A stretch of DNA of 64,000 bases from Psychrobacter vallis (GCF_904846715.1 NZ_CAJHBU010000005.1:62001-126000); one strand, 5' to 3'. Positions 52,234-62,580 are shown, numbered from the stretch's first letter. Numbers and translations are program-made. Notes: generated by a model from the letters alone, not told the origin.

Positions 52234-54093
52234 TTATTCTAACCCTTCCATCTTACGCAATTCTTTACGTAGGATTTTACCAACGTTCGATTTTGGTAAT
52301 TCATCCACAAATTGTATATGGCGTGGACGCTTATAGCCCGTCAATTGCTTTTTGCCAAAATCTAGCAACTCTTGTTCTGTGACGTTGCCTTTTTTGACCA
52401 CAAATAATTTTGGTTCTTCACCGCGCTCTTCATTGGGTACACCAATGGCACCGCACTCCGCTACGGCCGGATGCTCGCTCATGGCTTCTTCGATCTCATT
52501 GGGATAGACGTTAAAACCAGAAACCAAAATCATATCTTTTTTGCGGTCGACAATTTTGATAAAGCCTTTTTCATCCATGATACCGATATCACCTGTTTTT
52601 AGGTAACCATTGGCCGTAAAACTTTCGGCCGTTTCTTTTGGACGATTTTGATAGCCAATCATGACCTGCGGCCCTTTGACACAAATCTCGCCACGATCAC
52701 CTAGGGCGACTTCGTTTTCGTCATCATCGATTAGTATGATATCCGTGCTAGATGCAGGAATACCAATTTTATTGGTAAATTCAGCAATAGTCATTGGGTT
52801 AAACGCAACCACTGGTGAGGTCTCAGACAAACCATATCCTTCTACGATAGGCAGGCCTGTGATTTTGTGCCACTCTTTGGCCACGCTCGGCAACACGGAC
52901 ATACCGCCGCCAATAGAGGCTTTTAGGTTAGAAAAATCTAAATCCGCAAAACCTTCTTTATGCACCAAACCATTGAACAAGGTATTTACCGCAGGGATAA
53001 AAGAGGGTTTGTATTTGCCCATCTCTTTAATCAGACCGTCAAGGTCGCGAGGGTTCGGGATAAGCAAACCCGCATAGCCTTGGTACATGCCATACATACC
53101 GCACACCATGAAGGAGAAGACGTGATAAAGCGGCAACGCGGTCAAAATAACGTCGCTTGCATCCGCATCATCTTCAAACGCACTGTTCATAAGCGCGCTA
53201 ATCTGCAACATATTGGCGACTAAATTACCGTGAGACAACATCGCGCCTTTAGCAACGCCTGTCGTACCGCCCGTATATTGTAGCAAAGCCACATCGCTCA
53301 AATTCAAATCAGGGCGTTTATAATGGCTGGCTGATACCTCGCTTAATGCATGCTTAAAGCTCACGCTATTTGGCAAACTGTAAGCAGGAATCATCTTTTT
53401 GATATAGCGTGCGACAAGGTTAACCACTGGTCCTTTGATCGTTCCTAGCATATCGCCAATCTTACAGACGATGACATGCTTAACTTGACCTTTATCTTCT
53501 GCTTCTTGGTATGTTTTTGCAAAATTTTCTACAATGAATAAGGCTTTTGTACCACTGTCATGCAGCTGATGCGATAACTCGCGGCTGGTATACAAAGGGT
53601 TGACGTTGACCAGCACCATACCTGCGCGGATAATCCCCAAAGCAACCACTGGATACTGCAAAAGGTTCGGCATCATTACGCCAACTTTATCGCCCTTAGC
53701 CAGTCCTAACGACTGCAAATAGCTGGCAATCTGGCGACTGTATAAGTCTAATTGCTTAAAGCTGATGGAAGCGCCCATACAGATATAGGCCGTTTTTTGT
53801 CCATAACGACTAAAATTACGCTCAAACACCTCAAGTAAAGAGGTGTTGTCATCTGGCATATCGATAGTAGCGTCAATACCATAGCGCTCATAAGCGCTCA
53901 ACCATGGGCTGTCGCTAGGTATCGTCGGCATAGTAGGAAATACATTGTCTTGATGAGCGTTGTCTTGATGAGTACTGATTTTATGGTTACTGTTTTCTTG
54001 GTTACTGTTTTGTTGAATACTATCAGACGCATTGCTTTTATTGCTGGTCGCAGCTTTATCGTTTGTCGTCTTTTTATCGATTGTGTCGGTCAT
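52234..54093 (-). CDS. fadD: Long-chain acyl-CoA synthetase, paralogue 1
   Basis: ATP-dependent activation of fatty acids to acyl-CoA, feeding the FadE dehydrogenase. The P-loop-like AMP-binding motif YTGGTTGVAKGAMLSHGNL, GYGLSETSP and the C-terminal TGDIGIMDEKGFIKIVDRKK with the catalytic-lysine region GKILRKELRK are present. Residues 1-50 are an Asn/Gln/His-rich extension (SNQENSNHKISTHQ) not in the second copy, which makes it 619 residues. AGGGAAAG precedes the ATG. Adjacent to the second fadD in the same direction. Confidence 0.93.
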   Translation of the reverse strand: MTDTIDKKTTNDKAATSNKSNASDSIQQNSNQENSNHKISTHQDNAHQDNVFPTMPTIPSDSPWLSAYERYGIDATIDMPDDNTSLLEVFERNFSRYGQKTAYICMGASISFKQLDLYSRQIASYLQSLGLAKGDKVGVMMPNLLQYPVVALGIIRAGMVLVNVNPLYTSRELSHQLHDSGTKALFIVENFAKTYQEAEDKGQVKHVIVCKIGDMLGTIKGPVVNLVARYIKKMIPAYSLPNSVSFKHALSEVSASHYKRPDLNLSDVALLQYTGGTTGVAKGAMLSHGNLVANMLQISALMNSAFEDDADASDVILTALPLYHVFSFMVCGMYGMYQGYAGLLIPNPRDLDGLIKEMGKYKPSFIPAVNTLFNGLVHKEGFADLDFSNLKASIGGGMSVLPSVAKEWHKITGLPIVEGYGLSETSPVVAFNPMTIAEFTNKIGIPASSTDIILIDDDENEVALGDRGEICVKGPQVMIGYQNRPKETAESFTANGYLKTGDIGIMDEKGFIKIVDRKKDMILVSGFNVYPNEIEEAMSEHPAVAECGAIGVPNEERGEEPKLFVVKKGNVTEQELLDFGKKQLTGYKRPRHIQFVDELPKSNVGKILRKELRKMEGLE

Positions 54094-54134
54094 AACTTTC
54101 CCTAAATGTTACCGTTAAAAACGTAAAATAATCT

Positions 54135-54183
54135 CAGGTATGTCCTCATTTTGAAAATGATCATAAAAATGAGGACACGCCCT
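54135..54183. mobile_element. Collapsed MITE (both ends, little interior)
   Basis: The left end (CAGGTATGTCCTCATTTTGA) and right end (AAAATGAGGACACGCCCTA) of the TAGGGCRTGTCC-type element lie almost back to back. The left TAGGGC is degraded to CAGGTA. It forms a hairpin in the leader of fadD paralogue 1. Confidence 0.75.
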
Positions 54184-54504
54184 AATGAACACACCATTAT
54201 TTTTTGTGAGTGGTCAATGACAGCAAAAACTTGTGAATAATAAACGTGGTAACACTCTAAAGTTTGTCATTCACAAGCTTTGTCGATCAAAGCGTCAGCT
54301 AAGCCAAATAGAGATGGCGTCATACTTCGGTAGCACCGAATCAAATAACTTTTTTCCATGACAGTTTTACCGGAATCAGAGCGTAAAACTGATGACATTT
54401 TGTAGATAAATACAAAAATATGTCGCTGAGCACTATAGCAGTTTTGCTAAACATTCTCTATCTATACTGGCGTCGTCCTAAGGCTAGCAAAGTGGCAAAG
54501 ACAA

Positions 54505-54545
54505 AAAAATGATAAGGCAGCCTATAAGCAACCTTATCATTTTTG
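54505..54545 (-). terminator. Terminator of fadD paralogue 2
   Basis: AAAAATGATAAGG pairs with CCTTATCATTTTT; 13 bp stem, located 76 bp beyond the leftward stop, so the two fadD genes are separate units. Confidence 0.9.
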
Positions 54546-54621
54546 ATTGGACTGTCATTCTGTTTGGTGCCTACCACTCATAGGCACTCGTAATAAACGT
54601 TATAAGTTCAATATGGATGGA

Positions 54622-56349
54622 TTAACCGTGATTCTTTTCTTCAAGCGTGCGTAAATCTTTATGTAAAATCTTACCGACGTTTGACTTCGGCAACTCATCG
54701 ATGAACTCAACATAACGAGGACGCTTATAACCAGTTAAATTTTCTTTGCTATAAGCAAGCACTTCTTCTTTAGTCAAACTGTCATCACTACGGACGACAT
54801 AGATTTTTGGTACTTCGCCGCTCTTTTCATCTTCGACACCGATGACGCCACATTCCAGAATCTTTGGATGACCTGACATTACATCTTCGACTTCGTTTGG
54901 ATAGACGTTGAAGCCTGATACCAGAATCATATTCTTTTTGCGATCGACAATCTTAAAATAACCTTCTTCGTCCATCACACCGATATCACCCGTACGGAAA
55001 TAGCCATCTGCTGTCATGACTTCAGCAGTTGCATCATCACGTTTCCAGTAGCCTTTCATTACCTGCGGCCCGCGGACACAAATCTCACCGCGCTCTCCAA
55101 GTGCCACTTCATTGCCTTCTTCATCCAAAATAGCCATATCAGTCGCAGGCATCGGTAAACCAATATTACCAGAGAACTCACCAGTGCCATGTGGATTTGC
55201 TGACGCAACAGGCGATGTCTCTGACAAACCATAACCCTGCACGATAACGTTGCCTGTTATTTGTTGCCATTTAGCAGCGGTGTCTTTGAGTACCGCCATA
55301 CCGCCGCCCATAGACATCTCAAGTTTGCTATGATCCATACCTTGGAACTCTTCATTATTAGCAAGCGCATTAAACAACGTGTTTACTGCTGGGAAAAACG
55401 CTGGCGGATAATCTTTGTAGGCTTTGATTAAGCTTGGTAAATCACGTGGATTCGGCACGAGCAAACCAATACAACCACGGTACAGGCCATACATACCACA
55501 CACGGTAAATGAGAAAATATGATACAACGGCAGTGCGGTCATAATCACTGGTTGCTCATTTAACGTTTCAAACTTATCAAAGGCATTGCCCAAATACGTA
55601 TCACATTGGATGAGGTTGGCGACCAAATTACCGTGGGTGAGCATTGCACCTTTGGCCACGCCTGTTGTACCACCGGTGTATTGTAGGACAGCCACATCGT
55701 CAAGACTGATATTGTTGGGACGCTTGTAGTTTTCGGCAGAAAAACGATTTAGGGCTTTTTTGAATTTTACACTGTCCTTGATATGATAATCAGGAACCAT
55801 TTTTTTGATATGACGAACGACTGCATTGACGATAAAACCTTTGAGTGGGCTCATTAGATCGCCCATCGACGTGATTACCACATGGTCGACCAAATCTTTA
55901 CCAATATCGTCATACGTTTTGGCAAAGTTTTCAAGCAAAATCAGGGCTTTGGTGTCAGAGTCTTCTAACTGATGGGCAAGCTCTTTTGTGGTATAAAGCG
56001 GATTGACATTGACCAGCGTCATGCCAGCTCTTAGTACACCCAACACAGCAACGGGCAGCTGCAAAATATTGGGCATCATCACCGCCACTTTATCACCCTT
56101 TTGTAGCCCAAGTGACTGTAAATAGGCAGCAACTTGTTTACTGTAGCGGTCTAATTCTTCGTAAGACAGTTTGACATCCATACATACAAATGCAGTTTTG
56201 CCTGCATGGGTAATGAAGTTCTGCTCAATGATATCGATTAATGAAGTATTGGCAGCTGGCATCTCAATATCGTATTGAATGCCAAGTTTTTCATACGTAT
56301 TGACCCATACTTTATCATTGCGACGAATTAGGTTACCGTGATTTTCCAT
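54622..56349 (-). CDS. fadD: Long-chain acyl-CoA synthetase, paralogue 2
   Basis: A 575-residue FadD with YTGGTTGVAKGAMLTHGNL, GYGLSETSP, TGDIGVMDEEGYFKIVDRKK and GKILHKDLR motifs. It is clearly paralogous to 52234-54093, with the same order throughout but lacking its N-terminal extension. The tandem pair suggests an old duplication with divergent chain-length preference, which sequence alone cannot define. AGGAG lies ten bases before the ATG. Confidence 0.93.
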   Translation of the reverse strand: MENHGNLIRRNDKVWVNTYEKLGIQYDIEMPAANTSLIDIIEQNFITHAGKTAFVCMDVKLSYEELDRYSKQVAAYLQSLGLQKGDKVAVMMPNILQLPVAVLGVLRAGMTLVNVNPLYTTKELAHQLEDSDTKALILLENFAKTYDDIGKDLVDHVVITSMGDLMSPLKGFIVNAVVRHIKKMVPDYHIKDSVKFKKALNRFSAENYKRPNNISLDDVAVLQYTGGTTGVAKGAMLTHGNLVANLIQCDTYLGNAFDKFETLNEQPVIMTALPLYHIFSFTVCGMYGLYRGCIGLLVPNPRDLPSLIKAYKDYPPAFFPAVNTLFNALANNEEFQGMDHSKLEMSMGGGMAVLKDTAAKWQQITGNVIVQGYGLSETSPVASANPHGTGEFSGNIGLPMPATDMAILDEEGNEVALGERGEICVRGPQVMKGYWKRDDATAEVMTADGYFRTGDIGVMDEEGYFKIVDRKKNMILVSGFNVYPNEVEDVMSGHPKILECGVIGVEDEKSGEVPKIYVVRSDDSLTKEEVLAYSKENLTGYKRPRYVEFIDELPKSNVGKILHKDLRTLEEKNHG

Positions 56350-56888
56350 AATCTTTTTTCTCCTAGTAATAATGCGCTACCGTCAATCCATACCAATCAC
56401 AGTGTGATAAAAATACGACAACTCAGAACACAAACTTGTCATCATAATGGCAAGCAAAGCTGCGACGTAATCGTATCGTGACGGACAAACGGTATAGCGG
56501 TAAATAGCCCTTTATTAATTAACATACACACTTTATATAGACTACTCAATACAAAAGATTGTTACTTGAGTTCGCAAACTGGCTTGACTAACCATTATCC
56601 AATACATATCAATCATTTAGCCATAGGTATCGAACAAATTACCAATGGTTTTTTGACGAACATTTATTCATGAAAATCTGTTAATTTTAAATTGAATCGG
56701 TCAGTACAGATGACATAATGGGCAATCTATATTATAAATAGAAAACCACATGAGCACGTCATACACTGTCGTCTATTCTGACTTATGCCTTTTTAATTCG
56801 GCCAATATCCTTTACGATAGCACTATTCTATTTGCTCGATTGCCCCAATTGTTGATACCTATTAAAACTCATAAGTGAACCCTATTTT
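56350..56888. other. Divergent intergenic region fadD-parC
   Basis: About 540 bp without a gene, hairpin or repeat that I can support; must contain the promoters of fadD paralogue 2 and parC. Confidence 0.35.
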
Positions 56889-59201
56889 ATGTCCGATGTT
56901 ATTGATCATACGATTGCCCCTATTATTCCTAATGAACCAATGGATACGCGCTCGGTCGCGGAGTTCACTGAGCAAGCCTATCTCAACTATGCCATGTACG
57001 TTATTATGGATCGGGCGCTACCCAATATCGCCGACGGTCTAAAACCGGTACAACGCCGCATTGTCTACGCCATGAGTGAGCTGGGGCTAAAATCAACAGC
57101 CAAAGCCAAAAAGTCAGCTCGTACGGTCGGTGACGTCCTAGGTAAATACCATCCGCATGGTGACAGTGCCTGTTATGAAGCGATGGTGCTCATGGCGCAG
57201 CCGTTTAGTTATCGTTATCCGCTCATTACGGGTCAAGGCAACTGGGGCAGCCCCGATGACCCCAAATCATTTGCCGCGATGCGTTATACCGAAGCCAAAA
57301 TGTCTGCTTATGCCAATACATTGCTTGCCGAACTCGGACAGGGCACGGTTGATTGGCAAGATAACTTTGATGGCACGATGCAGGAGCCAACCACCTTGCC
57401 TGCCCGCCTACCTAATATTTTATTAAATGGTACGACGGGTATCGCGGTCGGTATGGCAACCGATATCCCGCCGCATAATCTGAATGAAGTAGTACGCGCG
57501 GCTATTCGTTTGCTCAAAAACCCTGAGCTTTCTGTTAAACAATTAACCCAGACCATACCCGCACCTGATTTGCCGACCCCAGCTGAAATTATAACCAGCA
57601 AAAAAGACTTACAGGCGATGTATGAAACGGGGCGTGGCAGCTATAAAATGCGCGCCACCTTTCATATCGACAGCAAAGAAAAAAATCTCGTTATCATTGA
57701 TGCGCTGCCTTACCAAGTCTCAGGCAATAAAATCCAAGAGCAAATCGCCAAGCTCATGACCGACAAAAAGCTGCCTTGGATTACCGATATTCATGATGAG
57801 TCAGACCACGAAAACGCGTGCCGTATCGTGCTCGAACTGCGATCGGCGCGCGTCGATGTTGAGCGGGTTATGAGCCATCTGTTTGCCAGTACTGACCTTG
57901 AAAGCAATTATCGGGTCAATATGAATATGATTGGCCTAAATGGTAAGCCGCAGGTCAAAAACCTCAAAGAAATCTTAGAAGAATGGCTCATCTGCCGTCG
58001 CTCAGTGGTCACGCGCCGTTTGCAATATCGCCTTGATAAAATCGATAAGCGCTTGCATATCCTCGCGGGCTTACTGATTGCTTATCTTAATATTGATGAA
58101 GTGATACGTATTATTCGTGAAGAAGACGATCCAAAATTGTCTTTGATGCAAGACTATGATCTCACCGAGATTCAGGCCAATGCCATCTTGGATATTCGTC
58201 TGCGTCAGCTAGCAAAATTAGAAGAGATTGAGCTACGCCGTGAGCAAGATGAGCTGGCTGCCGAACGTGCCATTATTCAAGAATACTTGGACAACCCAGA
58301 CAGTCTGACCAATCTGATGATCGATGAGATGACCGCCGATATGAAAGAGCACGGCAACGAGCGCGTATCGCCATTAGCAGAACGCGAAGAAGCACAGGCA
58401 TTAAAAGAATCCGACCTCGTCCCGAGTGAGCCTGTTACTGCGATCCTATCAAAAGCAGGCTGGATTCGCGCCGCTAAAGGCCATGACGTCGATGCCGCTG
58501 GTATGAGCTATCGCTCAGGTGACAGCTATCAAGCGCACGTGCGCGGTAAATCCAATGAAAAAATCTACGTGCTCGACAGTACTGGACGCAGCTATAGTAT
58601 CGATGCGCACAACCTTGCCTCTGCCCGTGGTCAAGGCGATCCGCTGACCAGCGTACTAAAACCACCAGCAGGTGCCAGCTTTGAGCAATTATTAACCGGT
58701 GACGATAATCAGCGCATCATCCTTGCCAGCTCAGCAGGTTATGGTTTTATCAATACGATTGGCAATCTCGATAGCAATCAGAAAGCGGGTAAAAACATCA
58801 TTAACTTAGCGGCTGATAGTCGCCTGCTTCCCATTGTACGTATCGAGGCACCAGTAGATATGACTGCTAATAACAATGCTGAAGGCGAAAACAGCAACGC
58901 ACGTATGGCGCCTGACCATATCGCTGTCGTCACCAATGCGGGATACTTGTTGATGTTTGCTCTTGATGATTTACCTGAACAGGCGCGCGGTAAAGGCAAT
59001 AAATTGATTAAATTAAAAGAGAATGAAGAGGTATTAGTGATCACACCACTCAATCAAAAAGATAGCCTCGTCATTACCGCTGGCAAACGTCATGTGACCC
59101 TAAAGCCCAATGATTTAGCCAACTATACGGGCACTCGTGGTAATCGCGGCGGACAGTTGCCAAGAGGCTTTCAAAATGTGACGAGTGTTGAGGTTGGGTA
59201 G
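56889..59201 (+). CDS. parC: DNA topoisomerase IV subunit A
   Basis: Type IIA topoisomerase subunit that decatenates daughter chromosomes with ParE. The catalytic tyrosine is Y133 in [12 protein letters not shown]. The quinolone-resistance region reads [13 protein letters not shown], with the sensitive-type Ser (S93) and Glu (E97) retained. The C-terminal beta-pinwheel has repeats such as [20 protein letters not shown]. 770 residues (E. coli 752). parE is not in the window. Confidence 0.96.
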   Translation: MSDVIDHTIAPIIPNEPMDTRSVAEFTEQAYLNYAMYVIMDRALPNIADGLKPVQRRIVYAMSELGLKSTAKAKKSARTVGDVLGKYHPHGDSACYEAMVLMAQPFSYRYPLITGQGNWGSPDDPKSFAAMRYTEAKMSAYANTLLAELGQGTVDWQDNFDGTMQEPTTLPARLPNILLNGTTGIAVGMATDIPPHNLNEVVRAAIRLLKNPELSVKQLTQTIPAPDLPTPAEIITSKKDLQAMYETGRGSYKMRATFHIDSKEKNLVIIDALPYQVSGNKIQEQIAKLMTDKKLPWITDIHDESDHENACRIVLELRSARVDVERVMSHLFASTDLESNYRVNMNMIGLNGKPQVKNLKEILEEWLICRRSVVTRRLQYRLDKIDKRLHILAGLLIAYLNIDEVIRIIREEDDPKLSLMQDYDLTEIQANAILDIRLRQLAKLEEIELRREQDELAAERAIIQEYLDNPDSLTNLMIDEMTADMKEHGNERVSPLAEREEAQALKESDLVPSEPVTAILSKAGWIRAAKGHDVDAAGMSYRSGDSYQAHVRGKSNEKIYVLDSTGRSYSIDAHNLASARGQGDPLTSVLKPPAGASFEQLLTGDDNQRIILASSAGYGFINTIGNLDSNQKAGKNIINLAADSRLLPIVRIEAPVDMTANNNAEGENSNARMAPDHIAVVTNAGYLLMFALDDLPEQARGKGNKLIKLKENEEVLVITPLNQKDSLVITAGKRHVTLKPNDLANYTGTRGNRGGQLPRGFQNVTSVEVG

Positions 59202-59232
59202 AATTTAATTCAAATTTGGAGTTATAAGTTTT

Positions 59233-60315
59233 ATGTTTTTAAGAAGAGGTAAAACAAAATCAACCCTAGAAAGTTCAATTGATTCAGCTCTACTTGCAGT
59301 TGAAATTTATAATAAGCCAAGAACTCCATTTAGAGTAGAAGCATATATTACACATATGATAATGGCGTGGACGCGATTATTCCATGCCCACTTTCATCAT
59401 ACAATTGGGGATAAATACTACTATAAGAATATAAAAGGACATTATGAAAACATTGATGGTGAAAGAAAAGCTTGGGAACTAAGAACTTGCATCAGCAAGT
59501 ATGCAAAAATCTCAATCCCAATAGAACATAATCTTTTATTTTTTATAAAATTAAGAAATAAAATCGAGCATAGACATATAGATAAAGATGAAGTTGGAGT
59601 AATGATTTTTGGTGAATGCCAGTCTCTACTTTATAATTATGAGACTATGCTAATTAATTTTTTCGGAGAGGAATATGCTCTGAATGAGAGTTTAGCATTT
59701 TCTTTACAATTTTCTAGGATGAGACAATCCTCACAACTAGAGTCGAGTAAAAAATTGCTTTCGAAGGAAGTTAAAGAACTCAAAAACTTCATAGAAACTT
59801 ATAGGTTTTCATTAACTGATAGTGTCTTCAACACTTTAGAGTACAGTATTAAGCTGATTGAAGTTCCAAAAATATCTAATACTAATAGGAATGATTTATC
59901 AGTAGACTTTGTAAACTGGAACTCTATTTCTCAGTCTGATAAAGACAGCTACGATAAGCTTACTACTATTATAAAAGATAAAGTTATTAAAAAAGAGGTT
60001 ATTAATCCAGGCAAAAGTAAGCCTGGTGATATAATTAAGACTGTTAATTCGAAAAGTGCATTCAAGATTAACCAACATGATCATATGTGCCTATACACAT
60101 GTTTCAAGATACGTCCAACAAAAAAAGATGATAAAGATCCTTTTGATACCAACACTAATTACTGTCGCTATGATGAGGTACATAACGATTATGTGTATCA
60201 AGATTTATGGGCTGAGTTTATAGTCAAAGCTATTAATTCAGGTAAACTTGATCAAAACTTATGGAAGAGCAAACATAGTAAGAACCAATATTTAAATATT
60301 AAAGACTTTGAGTAA
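59233..60315 (+). CDS. DUF3644 protein with HEPN-type RNase motif
   Basis: A 360-residue protein whose N-terminal 170 residues match the DUF3644 pattern (SIDSALLAVEIYNKPRTPFRVEAYI start, LLFFIKLRNKIEHRHID core). The R108-N-x3-H113 sequence is the RxxxxH signature of HEPN ribonucleases, common in toxin and phage-defence proteins. The C-terminal half is unassigned. The gene is AT-rich relative to parC and lies 31 bp behind it, so it may ride on the parC transcript. No antitoxin-like partner gene is adjacent. Confidence 0.72.
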   Translation: MFLRRGKTKSTLESSIDSALLAVEIYNKPRTPFRVEAYITHMIMAWTRLFHAHFHHTIGDKYYYKNIKGHYENIDGERKAWELRTCISKYAKISIPIEHNLLFFIKLRNKIEHRHIDKDEVGVMIFGECQSLLYNYETMLINFFGEEYALNESLAFSLQFSRMRQSSQLESSKKLLSKEVKELKNFIETYRFSLTDSVFNTLEYSIKLIEVPKISNTNRNDLSVDFVNWNSISQSDKDSYDKLTTIIKDKVIKKEVINPGKSKPGDIIKTVNSKSAFKINQHDHMCLYTCFKIRPTKKDDKDPFDTNTNYCRYDEVHNDYVYQDLWAEFIVKAINSGKLDQNLWKSKHSKNQYLNIKDFE

Positions 60316-60418
60316 TAATACTGTTCAGCTTGAAATGTCTTTCATAGAATCAAGACCTAAATATATAGACTCTCTTCATAGGTCGGAACTTTTACCTATA
60401 TATGTAACCTGCTCTCAT

Positions 60419-60457
60419 TAAAAAGCCGCCTATACACAATATATAGACGGCTTTTTT
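60419..60457 (+). terminator. Terminator between DUF3644 and PEBP-like genes
   Basis: AAAAAGCCG.CTATA pairs with TATAGACGGCTTTTTT; T and A runs suit both convergent genes. Confidence 0.88.
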
Positions 60458-60483
60458 ATACATTAGCTAAAACAACCAAGGCA

Positions 60484-60990
60484 TCAATACCGACCCATCT
60501 CAACCGTTGTCTCAGCAAGTACCATATCGCCTTGCCACGCCTGCACATCTACCGTATACAGATGGTTTTTACCGCCTGAACAGGGTGGTTTATACGCTCC
60601 TCCCACTTCGCCTGCACGGCTACGGTATTCGGCGACCATTTCAATACCGACTGGCACTTCATAAGTATGACCAAATACGCGTGGTATTTCTGCGCTCGTG
60701 GCACCTTTCGGTAATGCAAACTCTACAATGCCATGTCCACCATTTTGCATACGTTTATTGCTCACATCGTTGTAAACGAATACCAAGCTCTCCGCGCCTA
60801 CCGGAATATCTGTGACTGTCATGCTTGGCGTGGCTGGACTTTTGCCATCATAGTTTAGGCACTGCTGACCTTCAGGTATTTTTTTACCGTTCCAAGAGGC
60901 ATCAGCAAACTTAACATCCATAGCGAATGTGCTGGCAGATAAAGCAAGTGCTGTTAGAGCGACTACTTTTTTGAGGGTAAAGACTTTCAT
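60484..60990 (-). CDS. Secreted PEBP (YbhB-like) protein
   Basis: A 168-residue protein with a signal peptide (cleavage after STFA, about residue 23). The rest resembles the phosphatidylethanolamine-binding/RKIP fold: DIPVGAESLVFVYNDVS, then AYKPPCSGGKNHLYTVDVQA, corresponding to the PEBP GPCPP-H-Y-F region. Function unknown. AAAGGAAG precedes the ATG. Convergent to the DUF3644 gene. Confidence 0.78.
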   Translation of the reverse strand: MKVFTLKKVVALTALALSASTFAMDVKFADASWNGKKIPEGQQCLNYDGKSPATPSMTVTDIPVGAESLVFVYNDVSNKRMQNGGHGIVEFALPKGATSAEIPRVFGHTYEVPVGIEMVAEYRSRAGEVGGAYKPPCSGGKNHLYTVDVQAWQGDMVLAETTVEMGRY

Positions 60991-61390
60991 ATTTCTTCCT
61001 TTAGGTAGTTGATGCCTTAATAAAGAGAGACGCTATTATCTTGTTAACCGATATTGATCGTTAATCCTAACCTTATAATAAATAGATACTGTTAAGATAA
61101 TTGGAATATGAACATATTCCGGCAGTAACATCATAGTATCAAGTTAAAAATCATGGTTTTTCGGTAAGTCGATAAGTGTTGCAGCATTTATTGATATGAT
61201 TTATGAGAAGCAGGCTATGCCGATTCAATCAATTTATGATCAAAAAATAAGAGATTTTTTCGTCTTATATCTGATATAAGTTCTTTTAAATTATGCCTCT
61301 CAAATTTTTTCTTAAAAGTTTGGGCTAAAATCTCAGCCTACGCATAATTCTATCTCATATAATTTTTATTAAATTAAATGACAGTCACAG
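60991..61390. other. AT-rich gap upstream of PEBP-like gene
   Basis: About 400 bp, strongly AT-rich. No gene or clear hairpin; holds the promoter of the leftward PEBP-like gene and the 3' flank of the first BLUF-domain gene. Confidence 0.35.
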
Positions 61391-61888
61391 TTAATTGATA
61401 TCGCTATCTTTAGATATGGTTAGACCTTTCTCTTCAAAAATCGATTGCATAAAGCCTGTGATTTGTGTTTGTTTCATTAGATAGGGGTTGAAGTCAGCAC
61501 CTGCTGAGAAACTCTTTAATGTATATTCTTCATCTTCAGTGCTTGACGTTAAATATTTGATTAAATAGCCATTCCATTTACGTACGTCTATCTCCTCAAC
61601 CTCAACGATATGAGGTAATACAGACAAATATTCGTTAATCAACTTTGCCAAAACTTCGTTGATAGCAGGCCTTGATCCCTCGAAACTTTGAATAAAATAA
61701 TGATCGTTAATAGCAACCGCTGAGCTTACATCCATTTCCATCAAATATCTTCGCCAATGCTCAAGAGTGCGAGCCAGTTCTATTCCTGAATTTTCTTCGT
61801 TGTTTTTGCCAATATAGGTCAGGCTCATAAGAATATGTTCGCCATCCTTATTACTATTTTCTGAAATATTTTCTGTGATTGTTTGCAT
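61391..61888 (-). CDS. BLUF-domain-like protein with altered flavin pocket
   Basis: A 165-residue protein with a BLUF (blue light, FAD) fold pattern. The key Tyr is Y25 (LTYIGK) and the key Gln is Q67 (FIQSFEG). The conserved flavin-contacting Asn of the second helix is lost: the segment reads WRRYLMEMDVSSAV where the neighbour has WRRNNEKSEITSAL. The Trp/Met of the last strand are also replaced (VRKWNGYLIKYL). A family-specific C-terminal part (EEYTLKSFSAGADFNPYLMK) is shared with the tandem copy. It may bind flavin poorly or have a light-independent role. Confidence 0.75.
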   Translation of the reverse strand: MQTITENISENSNKDGEHILMSLTYIGKNNEENSGIELARTLEHWRRYLMEMDVSSAVAINDHYFIQSFEGSRPAINEVLAKLINEYLSVLPHIVEVEEIDVRKWNGYLIKYLTSSTEDEEYTLKSFSAGADFNPYLMKQTQITGFMQSIFEEKGLTISKDSDIN

Positions 61889-61978
61889 AAAAAATCCAAT
61901 TAATAGAAAGTGAATTTAAAATATTCTTTATAACCGTGTTACCTCAACAATATTTTAAATATGAAATATAGTACTCAA

Positions 61979-62063
61979 ACCTTCATCGGATAGATATTGC
62001 GAGAGTCGACCACTAACATCAATTAACGTCTTATGCCGTTGCTCAGAAAACGCTTCATTAAAA
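61979..62063 (-). pseudogene. Remnant of a duplicated hemerythrin gene
   Basis: Read leftward it encodes EQRHKTLIDVSGRLSQYLSDE, matching the hemerythrin C-terminus EQLHKTLIDVSNLLSQHLSDE of the intact gene at 62773-63345. DNA identity to 62811-62893 is high. The remainder of the gene is gone. It lies between the two BLUF genes at the place where a duplicated hemerythrin-BLUF unit would put it. Confidence 0.85.
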
Positions 62064-62073
62064 CCAATGTCAG

Positions 62074-62580
62074 TTAAAAATAGCTGACCTCATCACCTTG
62101 GGAATCTCTGTCTTCAAAGATTGCTTCCATAAAGCTTATAATTTGATTTTTTTTCATTAAATAGGGATTGAAATCGGCACCTGCCGAAAGGCTTTTGAGT
62201 GTATATTCCTCATCTTGGGCGCTTGAGGTTAAATATTTGATTAAAAAGCCATCCCACTTACGCACCTCTATTTCCTCAACATCAATGACATGAGGTAAGA
62301 AGTACGAGTATTCATTAATCAAGGTTCCTAGTACTTCATTGATAACAGGTCTTGAACCCTCGATATTTTGAATTAAATAATGATCGTTAATGACAAGGGC
62401 TGAGGTTATCTCACTTTTTTCATTATTTCTTCGCCATTGTTCAAGGATACGAGTCAACTCTACTCCATTATTCTTTTCACTGTTTTTACCAATATATTTG
62501 CCAATATAAGTGAGGCTAACGAGAATATGTTCGCCCTCTACATTATTGCTTTCTGAATTATCGGTTATAATTGTCTGCAT
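62074..62580 (-). CDS. BLUF-domain photoreceptor-like protein
   Basis: A 168-residue BLUF protein, paralogue of the gene at 61391-61888. Landmarks: Y25 in LTYIGK, Asn pair N52-N53 in WRRNNEKSEITSALVI, Q71 in YLIQNIEGSRP. These are the Tyr-Gln-Asn residues that tune flavin photochemistry, so light sensing is plausible. A small C-terminal extension (EEYTLKSLSAGADFNPYLMK) follows, with no output enzyme domain. I start at 62580 (MQTII), which aligns with the paralogue. Targets unknown. Confidence 0.8.
   Translation of the reverse strand: MQTIITDNSESNNVEGEHILVSLTYIGKYIGKNSEKNNGVELTRILEQWRRNNEKSEITSALVINDHYLIQNIEGSRPVINEVLGTLINEYSYFLPHVIDVEEIEVRKWDGFLIKYLTSSAQDEEYTLKSLSAGADFNPYLMKKNQIISFMEAIFEDRDSQGDEVSYF

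Larger units (their letters stand above)
54094..54621. other. Intergenic region between the two fadD genes
   Basis: 528 bp. It contains the collapsed MITE at 54135-54183 and the terminator of the upstream fadD at 54505-54545. No gene. No FadR-type operator identified. Confidence 0.45.

Noticed and set aside
57160..57190. Possible quinolone-resistance substitution in parC
   Set aside because: The QRDR reads [12 protein letters not shown] with sensitive-type Ser and Glu at both key positions.
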